Positions 17,945 through 26,921 of a stretch of 47,710 bases of DNA are shown one piece after another. The position numbers and the translations under genes were made by a program. Under the pieces are notes generated by a model. The model was not told where the DNA came from, made no database searches, and saw only the letters and a program-made list of their open reading frames with translations. The stretch is from an uncultured Nitrospira sp. GTDB lineage: Bacteria > Nitrospirota > Nitrospiria > Nitrospirales > Nitrospiraceae. The DNA lies in the NCBI GenBank assembly GCA_902500755.1, contig CABVRV010000022.1, positions 1-47,710 on the forward strand, given 5' to 3'. Each line of letters opens with the position of its first letter. Position 1 is the first letter of the stretch.

Positions 17945-18034
17945 CTAGAAATTGTACGGCGCGAATGGCGGTCGCCGAATCAAGGCCCGCATCTCATGGA
18001 TTCACTCTAATGTCCAGACGCGCTGCACTTGAAT

Positions 18035-18066
18035 GCGACGGCTCTCACACCCGTGAGAGCCGCCGC
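18035..18066 (-). terminator. Strong hairpin between ftsH and folP (no U-tract)
   Basis: A 14-bp stem with one G-U pair and a 4-nt loop (arms GCGGCGGCTCTCAC and GTGAGAGCCGTCGC on the minus strand) starts 15 nt after the ftsH stop. The downstream bases are ATTCAAG, not a T-run, so it is not a standard intrinsic terminator. Plausible roles are a 3' stability element for ftsH mRNA, a pause site, or a partial terminator lowering folP-glmM-comEC expression. Confidence 0.5.
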
Positions 18067-18081
18067 TGAATCTCTATACTT

Positions 18082-19893
18082 TTAGGCAGGAACGGTTTGA
18101 GAGGAGGACTGTAAGAGAATCTGATCGATTTCTGGCGCGTCCAGTACTTCTTTTTCAAGGAGCGCCTCTGCCAAAGCTTTGAGGCTTGTCATTTGTTCAG
18201 TCAGGACGCGTTTGGCGCGCTCATAATTTTCAGTAACAAAGCGCTTGATCTCAAGGTCTATTTCAAGCGCGACCTGATCGCTGACATCCCGTTTGGTGGT
18301 AAAGTCTCGACCAAGAAATACGGAATCTTCCTTTTGCCCAAACGTCAGAGGCCCCAACTTTTCACTCATCCCCCACTCGCAAACCATTTTTCTAGCGAGG
18401 TCGGTTGCACGCTCAAGGTCGTTACCTGCTCCGGTCGTGACATGCTTGAACACAAGCTCTTCGGCGACGCGTCCACCCATCAAAATCGCCAAGGTATTAT
18501 AGAGGAACTCCTTGGAGTAATTATGCCGGTCATCAGTGGGCAGCTGCATGGTCACTCCCAAGGCTCGACCTCTCGGAATAATCGTCACTTTATGAACAGG
18601 GTCCGTTCCTGGTAAGAGCTTTGCCATTAATGCATGGCCCGCTTCGTGGTAGGCCGTCACTCGCTTTTCCTCATCGGTGAGAATCATGCTCTTGCGTTCG
18701 GCACCCATCATGACTTTGTCCTTGGCCATCTCAAAGTCGATGTTTTCGACTTCTTTTTTGTTCTGCCGAGCCGCCCACAGCGCCGCTTCGTTTACCAGGT
18801 TTTCCAGATCAGCTCCGGAAAATCCGGGTGTTCCTCTGGCAATCTTCTCTATCTCCACATTGGTTGCGATAGGCACCTTTTTGGTATGGACCTTCAAAAT
18901 CTCGGAGCGCCCACGGACGTCCGGACGATTGACGACAACCTGCCGATCGAAACGACCCGGTCTCAGCAAGGCTGGGTCGAGCACATCAGGACGGTTTGTT
19001 GCGGCAACCAAAATCACCCCTTCAGTCGTGTCGAAGCCATCCATTTCAACCAACAACTGATTGAGCGTTTGTTCCCGCTCATCATGGCCACCGCCGAGGC
19101 CGGCGCCTCGCAATCGGCCGACAGCGTCAATCTCATCGATGAAAATAATGCACGGGGCATGTTTCTTCCCTTGCTCAAACAAATCACGAACTCGAGAGGC
19201 TCCCACCCCGACGAACATCTCGACGAAATCAGAGCCGCTGATGCTAAAGAAGGGCACCCCTGCTTCACCGGCGATGGCTTTCGCCAGCAAGGTCTTTCCG
19301 GTTCCCGGAGGACCGACGACGAGTACGCCTTTAGGGATTCGCCCACCGAGCTTTTGAAACTTTCTCGGATCTTTCAGGAATTCGATGATTTCGAGGACTT
19401 CTTCTTTAGCCTCATCAACACCGGCCACGTCAGAAAATGTAACCTTTTTCCTTTCCTCCGTGAGCATACGCGCACGGCTCTTGCCAAAGGACAGCGCCTT
19501 GTTTCCGCCGATCTGCATCTGGCGCATCAGGAAAAACCAGAGCCCCAAGAAGAGGATGAATGGCCCCCATGTGACCAGGAAAGTGATATACCATGGGCTT
19601 TCATCCGGTGGTTTCACCTCAATCTGCACGTCCATGTCTCTAAGATTTTTGACAAATTCAGGATAATCCGCTGAGTAGGTCCGGACGCGCGTTTTGTCCC
19701 TGAGGACGCCGCTGATGTGATTACCCTTGATGATGACTTTTTCAAAGTCACCTTTATCGAGTTTTGCCATGAACTCGCTGAAGATGACGTCTTCTTCTGG
19801 TGCGTGAGTCGGCACACTGAATAGGTTGAAGAGGAGAATCATGAACAAGCCGACAACGACCCAAAAAAGCAAGTTCTTGACCCGGGAATTCAT
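18082..19893 (-). CDS. ftsH: ATP-dependent zinc metalloprotease FtsH
   Basis: A 603-residue membrane protease. It has two transmembrane helices (about 8-26 and 101-123) flanking a periplasmic FtsH_ext domain, an AAA+ module with Walker A GPPGTGKT (194-201), Walker [12 protein letters not shown] and the second region of homology with the arginine fingers (RPGRFDRQV), and an M41 peptidase with the zinc motif HEAGH (about residue 418). It degrades misfolded membrane proteins and regulators, including LpxC in enterics, at the inner membrane. The ATG at 19893 has AAGGAG 7 nt upstream. A 98-nt gap after hpt leaves room for its own promoter, though I could not place one. All key residues are present. 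Confidence 0.98.
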   Translation of the reverse strand: MNSRVKNLLFWVVVGLFMILLFNLFSVPTHAPEEDVIFSEFMAKLDKGDFEKVIIKGNHISGVLRDKTRVRTYSADYPEFVKNLRDMDVQIEVKPPDESPWYITFLVTWGPFILFLGLWFFLMRQMQIGGNKALSFGKSRARMLTEERKKVTFSDVAGVDEAKEEVLEIIEFLKDPRKFQKLGGRIPKGVLVVGPPGTGKTLLAKAIAGEAGVPFFSISGSDFVEMFVGVGASRVRDLFEQGKKHAPCIIFIDEIDAVGRLRGAGLGGGHDEREQTLNQLLVEMDGFDTTEGVILVAATNRPDVLDPALLRPGRFDRQVVVNRPDVRGRSEILKVHTKKVPIATNVEIEKIARGTPGFSGADLENLVNEAALWAARQNKKEVENIDFEMAKDKVMMGAERKSMILTDEEKRVTAYHEAGHALMAKLLPGTDPVHKVTIIPRGRALGVTMQLPTDDRHNYSKEFLYNTLAILMGGRVAEELVFKHVTTGAGNDLERATDLARKMVCEWGMSEKLGPLTFGQKEDSVFLGRDFTTKRDVSDQVALEIDLEIKRFVTENYERAKRVLTEQMTSLKALAEALLEKEVLDAPEIDQILLQSSSQTVPA

Positions 19894-19991
19894 CCAGTTC
19901 TCCTTGGCCGGGATGTTCGAAGCAACATGTTGAAAATTCGTTGTGATGTTAACATAGCATTCCGCAAATTGCCAACAGCTCTTGAGAAAAG

Positions 19992-20534
19992 CTACGTTTG
20001 TTCCTCGTTCAACTGATCGAGCACGGCGAGATAAGGGAGGTTGCGATACTTCTGTTGATAATCAAGTCCGTAACCAACGACATATTCATTCTGGATCCTG
20101 AAGCCAACATAATGTACCTGCACGTCGACCACTCGGCGTTCCGGCTTGCTCAGTAACGTGCATACCTTGATGCTCTTTGGCTTCTGCTTCGCCAAGGTCT
20201 TCGTAAGATACTGCACCGTCAATCCTGAGTCGACAATGTCCTCGACAAGAAGCACCTCCTTGCCTCTGATTGTTTCGGTCAGGTCCGTCACTAACTTCAC
20301 CTTCCCGGAGGTCCTAGATCGAGTTCCGTAACTCGTCACAATGATGAAATCAACACGGACTGGAATTCGGATCGCACGAGCGAGATCGGCAAAAAACGCA
20401 TAGGCCCCCTTCAATACACCGACAAGCACCAGGTCTTTGCCCGCATAGTCGATGCTGATCTGTCGCCCCAATTCTCGGATACGGCTCCGCATTTGCTCCT
20501 GGGTGACGATTGGGCGTCCAAACATTCGTTCCAT
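19992..20534 (-). CDS. hpt: Hypoxanthine phosphoribosyltransferase
   Basis: A 180-residue type I phosphoribosyltransferase of normal length. [20 protein letters not shown] gives the pyrophosphate loop, [10 protein letters not shown] the flexible catalytic loop, [13 protein letters not shown] the PRPP-binding EDIVDSG motif (about residues 97-104), and [11 protein letters not shown] the purine-site aspartate. It salvages hypoxanthine and guanine to IMP and GMP in the cytosol. The ATG at 20534 follows the tilS stop by a single base, and the tilS-hpt-ftsH order is a widespread bacterial arrangement (as in Firmicutes), which supports both neighbour calls. Confidence 0.96.
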   Translation of the reverse strand: MERMFGRPIVTQEQMRSRIRELGRQISIDYAGKDLVLVGVLKGAYAFFADLARAIRIPVRVDFIIVTSYGTRSRTSGKVKLVTDLTETIRGKEVLLVEDIVDSGLTVQYLTKTLAKQKPKSIKVCTLLSKPERRVVDVQVHYVGFRIQNEYVVGYGLDYQQKYRNLPYLAVLDQLNEEQT

Positions 20535-20535
20535 C

Positions 20536-22026
20536 TCACTCAGTCCCCTCTTTTATAGATACAGCCTCGGCGGTTAAAATCAGACAGCGTTCCGTCGAAG
20601 CCGTGGGCAGCCAACGTTGATCCTGCCGATACCCCACAACCCACACGATTCCTTCTGGCGCGACGATCAGTGGAATACGGAAACGAACCGACCGAGGTAT
20701 TTTGAGATCAGTAAAAAAGTCCTGAACTTTCTTTGAATGCCCATGCATGCCGCACGGCTGAAATCGGTCGCCTGGTGACCAACTTCGCACGATCAATGGT
20801 TGAGAGACGCGATCAGCGTCTACCACGATCCGATTTCTTTCTGGAGGTGTCAGGGCCTGACTGCAAGCCCCCAGTTGTACCTGAAGTCGCTGACCCGTTC
20901 CAGACCACGTGAGAGTACCTGGGACTGTCATGCGGTTTTCAAGTATGGCGGGCTGTCGCCCATCATAAGACATCATCGGTTCGTCGCGAGGAACAAACCG
21001 CACGTGGTGGTCGTTCACCATGACATGCCCGCCAGTGACATCAAGACGAGAACCAGGCCTCCCTTTTGCCGCGATGCAGATGACTCGATCGATCGTCCGG
21101 AGGCTGAGCGTGTACGGTTGATTGAGACTCTTTTGAATAAGATTACGGATGCCGCGCCGTTGAAGAGCACGTGGGAACTCCAAGAGAAGGCTGCGATCGA
21201 TGGCCCAACCTCCGCCAGGCTCCCATTTCACAGCCGAAAAGAACAGGGTGGTGGCTTGGTGCTCTACATAGCGATCGTCTTCTCGACAGATATCCGCGAG
21301 TCGACAGAGGGCACCAAGACTTGCCGGCGCCAGCCGGTTTAGAATCGGGACAAGCTCCCGCCTAATTCTATTTCGTAAATAAAGAGGCTTCGCGTTGCTG
21401 GAATCTACTCGGAACAATAGTGCAGCATCCTTCAGATAAGTCAGAATCTCCCGTCTCCCGGTTTCGTACAGAGGTCGGATGATCATGTTATCTCGGAAAG
21501 CCGGCATGCCGGATAGACCAGTGAGCCCTGTTCCGCGCAGCAACCACAACAAGACTGTTTCTGCCTGGTCATCTGCCGTATGGCCAAGAGCAATACGGTT
21601 CGCTCCGCACTGTTTGGCAATCTCAGCAAATGCCTGATAACGAAGATCGCGGGCCACTGCCTGTAAGGAGGATGGCTTTCGCCGGTCGAGTAGATGAAAC
21701 CGTCGAACATGGAGCGGGATATTCCGTTCTGTGCAACGAGCCGTCACGAATTCCTGGTCATCCTCCGATTCAGATCCACGTAGTCCATAGTTGCAGTGAA
21801 CGGCGGTCAGGGTCAGCGACCAGTTTGAACGAAGGCCATCCAGAAGCGACAGCAACGCCATGGAATCAGGGCCACCAGACACGGCAACCAAAAGGTGCTG
21901 GCCACGGTGGAAAAGATTGTTCGTTCGAACCGTACGGACCATGCGGTGAAGTACGGGGGGCCAGGACTTGCGGGGAGATTGATGTAGGACGGGATGCAAT
22001 GATACCTTACCCTTCGATTGCTTCAT
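20536..22026 (-). CDS. tilS: tRNA(Ile)-lysidine synthase
   Basis: An N-type ATP pyrophosphatase of about 496 residues. The PP-loop is VAVSGGPDSMALL near the N-terminus, followed by HCNYGLRGSESEDD and ALGHTADDQAETVLLWLLRGTG, the TilS signature, and a C-terminal TilS substrate-binding domain (FRIPLIVAPEGIVWVVGYRQD). It modifies the CAU-anticodon tRNA-Ile wobble cytidine to lysidine so that AUA is read as isoleucine, an essential function. The frame extends to an ATG at 22062 inside ribF. ATGs at 22026 and 21942 are alternatives, and none has a clear ribosome site, so the N-terminus is uncertain. The gene overlaps the end of ribF by about 20 nt with the chosen start. Confidence 0.93.
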   Translation of the reverse strand: MKQSKGKVSLHPVLHQSPRKSWPPVLHRMVRTVRTNNLFHRGQHLLVAVSGGPDSMALLSLLDGLRSNWSLTLTAVHCNYGLRGSESEDDQEFVTARCTERNIPLHVRRFHLLDRRKPSSLQAVARDLRYQAFAEIAKQCGANRIALGHTADDQAETVLLWLLRGTGLTGLSGMPAFRDNMIIRPLYETGRREILTYLKDAALLFRVDSSNAKPLYLRNRIRRELVPILNRLAPASLGALCRLADICREDDRYVEHQATTLFFSAVKWEPGGGWAIDRSLLLEFPRALQRRGIRNLIQKSLNQPYTLSLRTIDRVICIAAKGRPGSRLDVTGGHVMVNDHHVRFVPRDEPMMSYDGRQPAILENRMTVPGTLTWSGTGQRLQVQLGACSQALTPPERNRIVVDADRVSQPLIVRSWSPGDRFQPCGMHGHSKKVQDFFTDLKIPRSVRFRIPLIVAPEGIVWVVGYRQDQRWLPTASTERCLILTAEAVSIKEGTE

Positions 22027-22951
22027 GATGTCGACGAAGGATCGTCTTCGCAGAACCCACATCGGATGCGATCTGTTGGCTCAGCGCTGCTACCCCGTCG
22101 AAATGGACGTCTCCTCGAATACGATCGATAAATTCAACGGCAATGTCGTGTCCATACAGATTGTGGATTCCATCCAGGATCGTCACTTCCAAGAGGCGTT
22201 CTCCACCGTCAAAGGTCGGTCTTGTTCCAATGTATGAGATAGAATCGTGCCGCTTCTGTTCGATGATCGTGATCGACGCGTAAATTCCATCAGCGGGAAT
22301 CACGCGGTCGGAAGGCAATCGAAGGTTTGCGGTCGGCCATCCTAGTATCCGCCCCCTACCCTCACCAGGGGTGACGACGCCACTGAGGGCATAGTGACGG
22401 CCGAGCAAGTCAGCGGCCTGATCAACCTGTCCAGACATGATGAGATGCCTGATTCTCGTAGAGCTGACCACTCCCCCAGCGATCGTCACGGGAAAAGTCG
22501 GGTGGACGATGAAGCCGAATCGATGACCCAAAAGGGTCAAGTCCTTGATCGTTCCGGCTCTCTTGTGTCCAAACGCAAAGTGCTGCCCGACGAACACCTC
22601 TTTGAGCCCAAGTCTTTTGAAGAGAATCTGTTCAGCAAACGTTTCCGGGGAGAGTGAAGCAAACGTTTGGGTAAACTCCAAGAAGACGACTTCATCGATT
22701 CCTGCCTGTTCGAAACGAGCAAGTTTCTCTCGCTCATCGGTCAAGAAGCGCAAATCGGCGGTGGGGGCCAGAATTTTCACGGGGTGAGGATCGAAGGTCA
22801 GCACGAGAGCCGTTCCTTTGGCCTGGCGCGCGGTCTTTACCACCTGATTCAAAAGCGCCCGGTGACCAAGATGGTGTCCGTCGAAATTCCCGATCGTTCC
22901 CACTGGATATGGTCGTAGGGGCTCGCCGGAATATCCGCGGGTTACCTTCAT
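22007..22951 (-). CDS. ribF: Bifunctional riboflavin kinase / FAD synthetase
   Basis: A 314-residue protein of typical RibF length. The N-terminal FAD synthetase domain has the nucleotidyltransferase motif GTIGNFDGHHLGH (about residues 19-31, with the HxGH-type HHLGH) and a TKIxDL-like VSSTRIRHLIMSG. The C-terminal flavokinase domain shows GRGRILGWPTANLRLPSDRV and DGIYAS. It turns riboflavin into FMN and then FAD in the cytosol. It lies 6 nt after hemB and overlaps tilS. Nothing suggests FMN riboswitch control, since the gene is internal to the operon. Confidence 0.96.
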   Translation of the reverse strand: MKVTRGYSGEPLRPYPVGTIGNFDGHHLGHRALLNQVVKTARQAKGTALVLTFDPHPVKILAPTADLRFLTDEREKLARFEQAGIDEVVFLEFTQTFASLSPETFAEQILFKRLGLKEVFVGQHFAFGHKRAGTIKDLTLLGHRFGFIVHPTFPVTIAGGVVSSTRIRHLIMSGQVDQAADLLGRHYALSGVVTPGEGRGRILGWPTANLRLPSDRVIPADGIYASITIIEQKRHDSISYIGTRPTFDGGERLLEVTILDGIHNLYGHDIAVEFIDRIRGDVHFDGVAALSQQIASDVGSAKTILRRHHEAIEG

Positions 22952-22957
22952 GTTCGA

Positions 22958-23929
22958 TCAGTGGAGCAATTTGGCGGCATCTTTAGCGAAGTATGACAGG
23001 ATGAGATTTGCTCCTGCCCGCTTGATGGCCATGAGCGATTCCATCATGGCGCGTGATTCATCGAGCCACCCCGCCTGTGCCGCAGCCTTGATCATGCTGT
23101 ACTCACCGCTCACCTGGTAGGCCGCCAGAGGGAGTAGTGTGCGGCCACGAGCCGTCGCGATGATATCCAGATATGGCAGGGCCGGCTTGACCATCACGAT
23201 ATCGGCGCCCTCTTCGACATCGAGTTCGATTTCTCGAAGCGCTTCACGCGCATTCGCCGGGTCCATCTGGTAGGACTGACGGTCGCCGAACTGCGGACTC
23301 GAGAACGCAGCATCTCGAAACGGAGCGTAGAAACACGAGGAGAATTTGGCGGCGTAGGCCATGATCGGCAGATCCGAGAACCCAGACCGATCCAACTCCC
23401 TCCGAATGGCAGCGACACGCCCATCCATCATATCCGAAGGGGCGACCATGTCCGCTCCCGCCTCAGCATGCGTGCGAGCCATGAGCGTGAGGCACTCCAG
23501 GGTTTCATCGTTCAGGATCTTGCCGTTCTTCACGATTCCGCAGTGCCCGTGAGTCGTATATTCGTCGATGCACACATCGGTCAAAACCAACAACTCCGGC
23601 ACCTGTTGCTTGACTGCTCGAATGGCCCGCTGCACGATCCCATTAGGATCCCATCCTGAGCTTCCGCGCTCATCCTTGTTCGCTGGAATGCCGAATAGAA
23701 TGATAGCTGGAATACCTAGCCTCAGAATTTCGTCGGCTTCCTTGACCAACAGATCGACAGAGAGCCGAAACTGACCCGGCATCGAAGCAATGCCTTCACG
23801 GCGATCCTGTCCTTCCACGACAAAGAGCGGGTAGATAAAATCCGACGGGGACAGCGTCGTCTCACGAACCATCCTTCGCATTGACTCATGCTGCCGCAGT
23901 CGTCGGAGACGTTGAATCGGGAACGCCAT
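22958..23929 (-). CDS. hemB: Delta-aminolevulinic acid dehydratase (porphobilinogen synthase)
   Basis: A 323-residue TIM-barrel enzyme of normal length. The two Schiff-base lysines are in [18 protein letters not shown] (about K195) and [14 protein letters not shown] (about K248). It joins two 5-aminolevulinate molecules to give porphobilinogen. The metal loop at 118-131 reads [15 protein letters not shown]120 and C130 are kept, but the middle zinc cysteine is D122, so it is neither the all-cysteine zinc type nor the all-aspartate magnesium type. The ATG at 23929 follows an AGGCAGGA site, and the CBS-domain gene ends 8 nt upstream. It acts with the hemA, hemC and cobA/hemD genes of the same run. 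Confidence 0.97.
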   Translation of the reverse strand: MAFPIQRLRRLRQHESMRRMVRETTLSPSDFIYPLFVVEGQDRREGIASMPGQFRLSVDLLVKEADEILRLGIPAIILFGIPANKDERGSSGWDPNGIVQRAIRAVKQQVPELLVLTDVCIDEYTTHGHCGIVKNGKILNDETLECLTLMARTHAEAGADMVAPSDMMDGRVAAIRRELDRSGFSDLPIMAYAAKFSSCFYAPFRDAAFSSPQFGDRQSYQMDPANAREALREIELDVEEGADIVMVKPALPYLDIIATARGRTLLPLAAYQVSGEYSMIKAAAQAGWLDESRAMMESLMAIKRAGANLILSYFAKDAAKLLH

Positions 23930-23937
23930 ATCCTGCC

Positions 23938-24330
23938 TTACTTTCTCGGAAGATTCGTCAAGAAGACGACGAGGTCTCGAACAGAGATGACGCCGACCAG
24001 CTGACCCTCGCGGGTGACTCCTAAATGCCGAAGATGAGATTGCGCCATCAGATCGTTGGCATCCAAGAGCGTTTTGCTTTCCTCGATGGTCATGATCGGC
24101 GCCGACATAATCTGCTCCACCGTGGTCTTCGTGGCGTCGGCCCCGGCGGCAACCACCCGGCGCATCATGTCCGTATCTGTAATGATTCCAATAATTTCAC
24201 GATCATTGGTCACAAATAAGCTGCCGATCCCACGGTCTCGCATGATGCGGGCGGCCGTCTGTGTGTCGGTGTCACGCGGGACCGTCACGAACTTTTCTCG
24301 GGGAATCATAAACGACTTTACAGGAACCAT
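23938..24330 (-). CDS. Tandem CBS-domain protein
   Basis: A 130-residue protein made almost entirely of two CBS motifs. The first is in [14 protein letters not shown] through [21 protein letters not shown], and the second is in [19 protein letters not shown] through [23 protein letters not shown] pairs bind adenylates or other nucleotides and act as sensors. No enzymatic domain is attached. The open frame reaches 24438, but the ATG at 24330 has GGGAGG 6 nt upstream and starts at the first CBS, so it is preferred. Sitting between cobA/hemD and hemB, it could tune heme-pathway flux to energy state. That is inference from position only. Confidence 0.87.
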   Translation of the reverse strand: MVPVKSFMIPREKFVTVPRDTDTQTAARIMRDRGIGSLFVTNDREIIGIITDTDMMRRVVAAGADATKTTVEQIMSAPIMTIEESKTLLDANDLMAQSHLRHLGVTREGQLVGVISVRDLVVFLTNLPRK

Positions 24331-24379
24331 CTCAGCCTCCCTGTTGATATAGAAATACGAGATATTTGCTCTGCTGGCA

Positions 24380-25948
24380 TCACGACCGCGTTTCCGCAGC
24401 AACCTGCTCACGGCTTTGATAGTGGTGGACAATTGCATCCACCAGCGCGGGAATCGTATTTTCTTTCGGCATGATCGAAACCGTCAAGCCGCACTCCTCG
24501 GCGGTTTTCGCCGTGATGGGTCCGATACACGCGATCGTCACGGATTGCACAAACGACTTCACGGCGTCCACTCCCCCGAGCATGGCCACAAAGTTTCGAA
24601 CTGTAGAAGAACTCGTGAAGGTGACAACATGTATCCGACGATCCATGAGCTGCTGCCGCCATCCTCCGGCATCTTGCGCGGGTATAACCGTTCGGTACAC
24701 TGGAATGACGTCGACATACGCACCACGAGCACGAAGTTCCTCCGGCAAGAGCTCTCGAGCCACCTCGGCACGAGGGATCAGGATTCGAGTCTCTGTGAGA
24801 TTCTGTTGTGCAAGTGCTTCCAGCACTCCTTCGGCCTGATAGTCCGTCGGTATTAGATCCGCTTTGACTCTGTACTTTTCCAGCTCCTGAGCGGTGCGGG
24901 GTCCGATGCAGCATACCTGTCGCCCTGCTAAGCAGCGGGAGTCGAGTTCCTTTGCCCACAATCGAGTCATGAAACGATCCACTCCGTTCACACTGGTGAA
25001 CATAATCCAGTGGTAAGTCTCAATTTGGGAGATCGCCTGATCGACAGGCGCCCAATCGAGAGGGGGGACAATCTTAATTGTCGGAGCTTCGACGGTCTCA
25101 GCTCCATAACCGGCCAGAAGGGAGGCCAATTCGCCGGCCTGTTCTTTTGCTCGTGTCATCAACACACGTTTGCCGAAGAGTGGACGTTGCTCGAACCAGT
25201 TGAGTGTTGGCCTGAGTCGAACCACCTCGCCCACGACGATGACTGTCGGAGGCTCCAGCCTTGCTATGTCAGCTTTTTGCACGATATCGGCCAAGGTGCC
25301 GACGACGGTTTGTTGAGACACCCTTGTGCCCCAACGAGTAATGGCCACGGGTGTCGATGGTGTCAGTCCCTCTTCAATCAGCCGCGTTGTGATCATGGAA
25401 AGGTTCTTCATGCCCATCAGAAACACCAACGTGCCTTGGCTGCCAGCGAGTCGTGGCCAATCCAACGCCGTAGTAGGTTTTTCGCGGTCCTCATGTCCGG
25501 TGACGATCGTCAGCGTAGAAGCTAAGGTTCGATGCGTGACCGGGATCCCGGCGTAGGCAGGCACGGCGATGGCTGCGGTCACTCCAGGAACGACTTCAAA
25601 CGCTATCCCAGCTGCTGCCAACGCTTCTGCCTCTTCACCGCCTCGACCGAAAACGAACGGATCGCCTCCTTTTAACCGGACCACCACCTTCTGCGCTCGC
25701 GCTCGCTCAATGAGGAGCCGACTGATGGTCGCTTGCTCTGGATACGATCCCTTACCGCGCCGTCCAACGTACACTCGTTCAGCCTGATCTGGAGCGTAGG
25801 AGAGTAGTGCTGGATTGGCAAGGTAATCGTAAAGAATGACGTCCGCCTGCTCTAAGCACTCCTTTCCTCGAATAGTCAGGAGACCAGGATCTCCAGGACC
25901 AGCTCCGACGAGATACACCTTGCCACCGGTTTGCCGCACCCTATTCAT
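24380..25948 (-). CDS. cobA/hemD: Fused uroporphyrinogen-III C-methyltransferase / uroporphyrinogen-III synthase
   Basis: A 522-residue fusion. Residues about 8-250 are a CobA/CysG-type SAM methyltransferase: VYLVGAGPGDPGLLTIRG, VVRLKGGDPFVFGRGGEE, and VPGVTAAIAVPAYAGIPVTH. Residues about 265-510 are HemD, with VLMTRAKEQAGELASLL and the TFTSSSTVRNF segment near the end. The HemD half cyclises hydroxymethylbilane to uroporphyrinogen III. The CobA half methylates it to precorrin-2, the branch to siroheme, cobalamin and heme d1. The fusion is known from several phyla including Firmicutes. The ATG overlaps the hemC stop by 4 nt (ATGA), matching the metabolic order of the steps. Confidence 0.95.
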   Translation of the reverse strand: MNRVRQTGGKVYLVGAGPGDPGLLTIRGKECLEQADVILYDYLANPALLSYAPDQAERVYVGRRGKGSYPEQATISRLLIERARAQKVVVRLKGGDPFVFGRGGEEAEALAAAGIAFEVVPGVTAAIAVPAYAGIPVTHRTLASTLTIVTGHEDREKPTTALDWPRLAGSQGTLVFLMGMKNLSMITTRLIEEGLTPSTPVAITRWGTRVSQQTVVGTLADIVQKADIARLEPPTVIVVGEVVRLRPTLNWFEQRPLFGKRVLMTRAKEQAGELASLLAGYGAETVEAPTIKIVPPLDWAPVDQAISQIETYHWIMFTSVNGVDRFMTRLWAKELDSRCLAGRQVCCIGPRTAQELEKYRVKADLIPTDYQAEGVLEALAQQNLTETRILIPRAEVARELLPEELRARGAYVDVIPVYRTVIPAQDAGGWRQQLMDRRIHVVTFTSSSTVRNFVAMLGGVDAVKSFVQSVTIACIGPITAKTAEECGLTVSIMPKENTIPALVDAIVHHYQSREQVAAETRS

Positions 25949-26892
25949 GCTGACCCGTAAATCTCCCTGAGAATCTTATCCCCTCCCCTCGACAGCAACC
26001 GATCAGCCAACTGGACACCCAACGAATGAGCCTGCTGAGGCGTCCCTTTGATTTGATCCCGAATGACGGTCTTCCCATCGACACTTGCGACAAGGCCATC
26101 CAAAGCCAGATGTCCATCGGCCAGGGTGGCGTACGCCGCGATGGGAACCTGACAGCCACCTTCCAGACGGTGCAAGAAGGCCCGTTCTGCCGTCACTGTT
26201 GTGTGAGTGGCCTGATCATTAAGCCGCGATAAGATGGACCGCACGAATTCATCGTTGGCCCGACCCTCGATACCAAGCGCCCCCTGGCCTATCGCAGGTA
26301 GACTCAGGATAGGGGGAAGATACTCTGTGATGGTCTGAGACCATGCCAGTCGATGCAGACCGGCAGCGGCCAAGATGATGGCGTCGAACTGTCCTTCCTT
26401 GAGTTTTCTCAGGCGGGTATCGAGGTTGCCGCGCAGCATGGTGACCTTCAGATCTGGTCTAGCATGTAACAGCTGGGCCTGGCGTCGAAGGCTCGCCGTC
26501 CCAATCGTGGCTCCCACTGGGAGATCCTGAAACAAACACCCTTCACGGCTGATGAAGGCATCACGCGCATCTTCACGTGGTGGAATACAGAGAATATCGA
26601 GCCCATCCGGCAACTGCGCGGGGACATCCTTCATGCTGTGGACGGCGAAATCAATGTCTCCGGTGAGCAAGGCATCTTCGATTTCTTTGACGAACAAGCC
26701 TTTTCCCCCTATTTTTGCCAACGGAACGTCCACAATCTTATCGCCGGACGTTTGAATCTTCCGCAGCGTCACTCGAACCTCCGGCGCCATTTCTTGAATT
26801 TTAGATTGGAACCATTCGCTTTGGCACAGGGCCAATTTACTTCCTCGTGTGCCAAGAACCAAAGTTGGGCGCTGGTTAGGTTGCGTCGACAC
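25945..26892 (-). CDS. hemC: Hydroxymethylbilane synthase (porphobilinogen deaminase)
   Basis: A 315-residue protein of expected size. VLGTRGSKLALCQS opens domain 1. FAVHSMKDVP contains the catalytic aspartate region, GTASLRRQAQLL and RGNLDTRLRKL bind the acidic side chains of substrate, and C247 in LEGGCQVPIAAYA is the cysteine that carries the dipyrromethane cofactor. It polymerises four porphobilinogens into hydroxymethylbilane in the cytosol. It is 29 nt downstream of hemA and overlaps the cobA/hemD start by 4 nt, so the three tetrapyrrole genes form one translational block. Confidence 0.97.
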   Translation of the reverse strand: MSTQPNQRPTLVLGTRGSKLALCQSEWFQSKIQEMAPEVRVTLRKIQTSGDKIVDVPLAKIGGKGLFVKEIEDALLTGDIDFAVHSMKDVPAQLPDGLDILCIPPREDARDAFISREGCLFQDLPVGATIGTASLRRQAQLLHARPDLKVTMLRGNLDTRLRKLKEGQFDAIILAAAGLHRLAWSQTITEYLPPILSLPAIGQGALGIEGRANDEFVRSILSRLNDQATHTTVTAERAFLHRLEGGCQVPIAAYATLADGHLALDGLVASVDGKTVIRDQIKGTPQQAHSLGVQLADRLLSRGGDKILREIYGSA

Positions 26893-26921
26893 TCAGAGAT
26901 CCTTTTTCTTTTGTCAGAGAG

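Noticed and set aside
18634..19674. 346-codon open frame on the plus strand
   Set aside because: It lies wholly antisense to ftsH, whose protein is fully conserved. The frame has low-complexity, His-rich content and no family resemblance.
24380..25948. Possible assembly artefact joining cobA and hemD
   Set aside because: The frame is continuous, both halves are complete, and this fusion is known in several bacterial groups.
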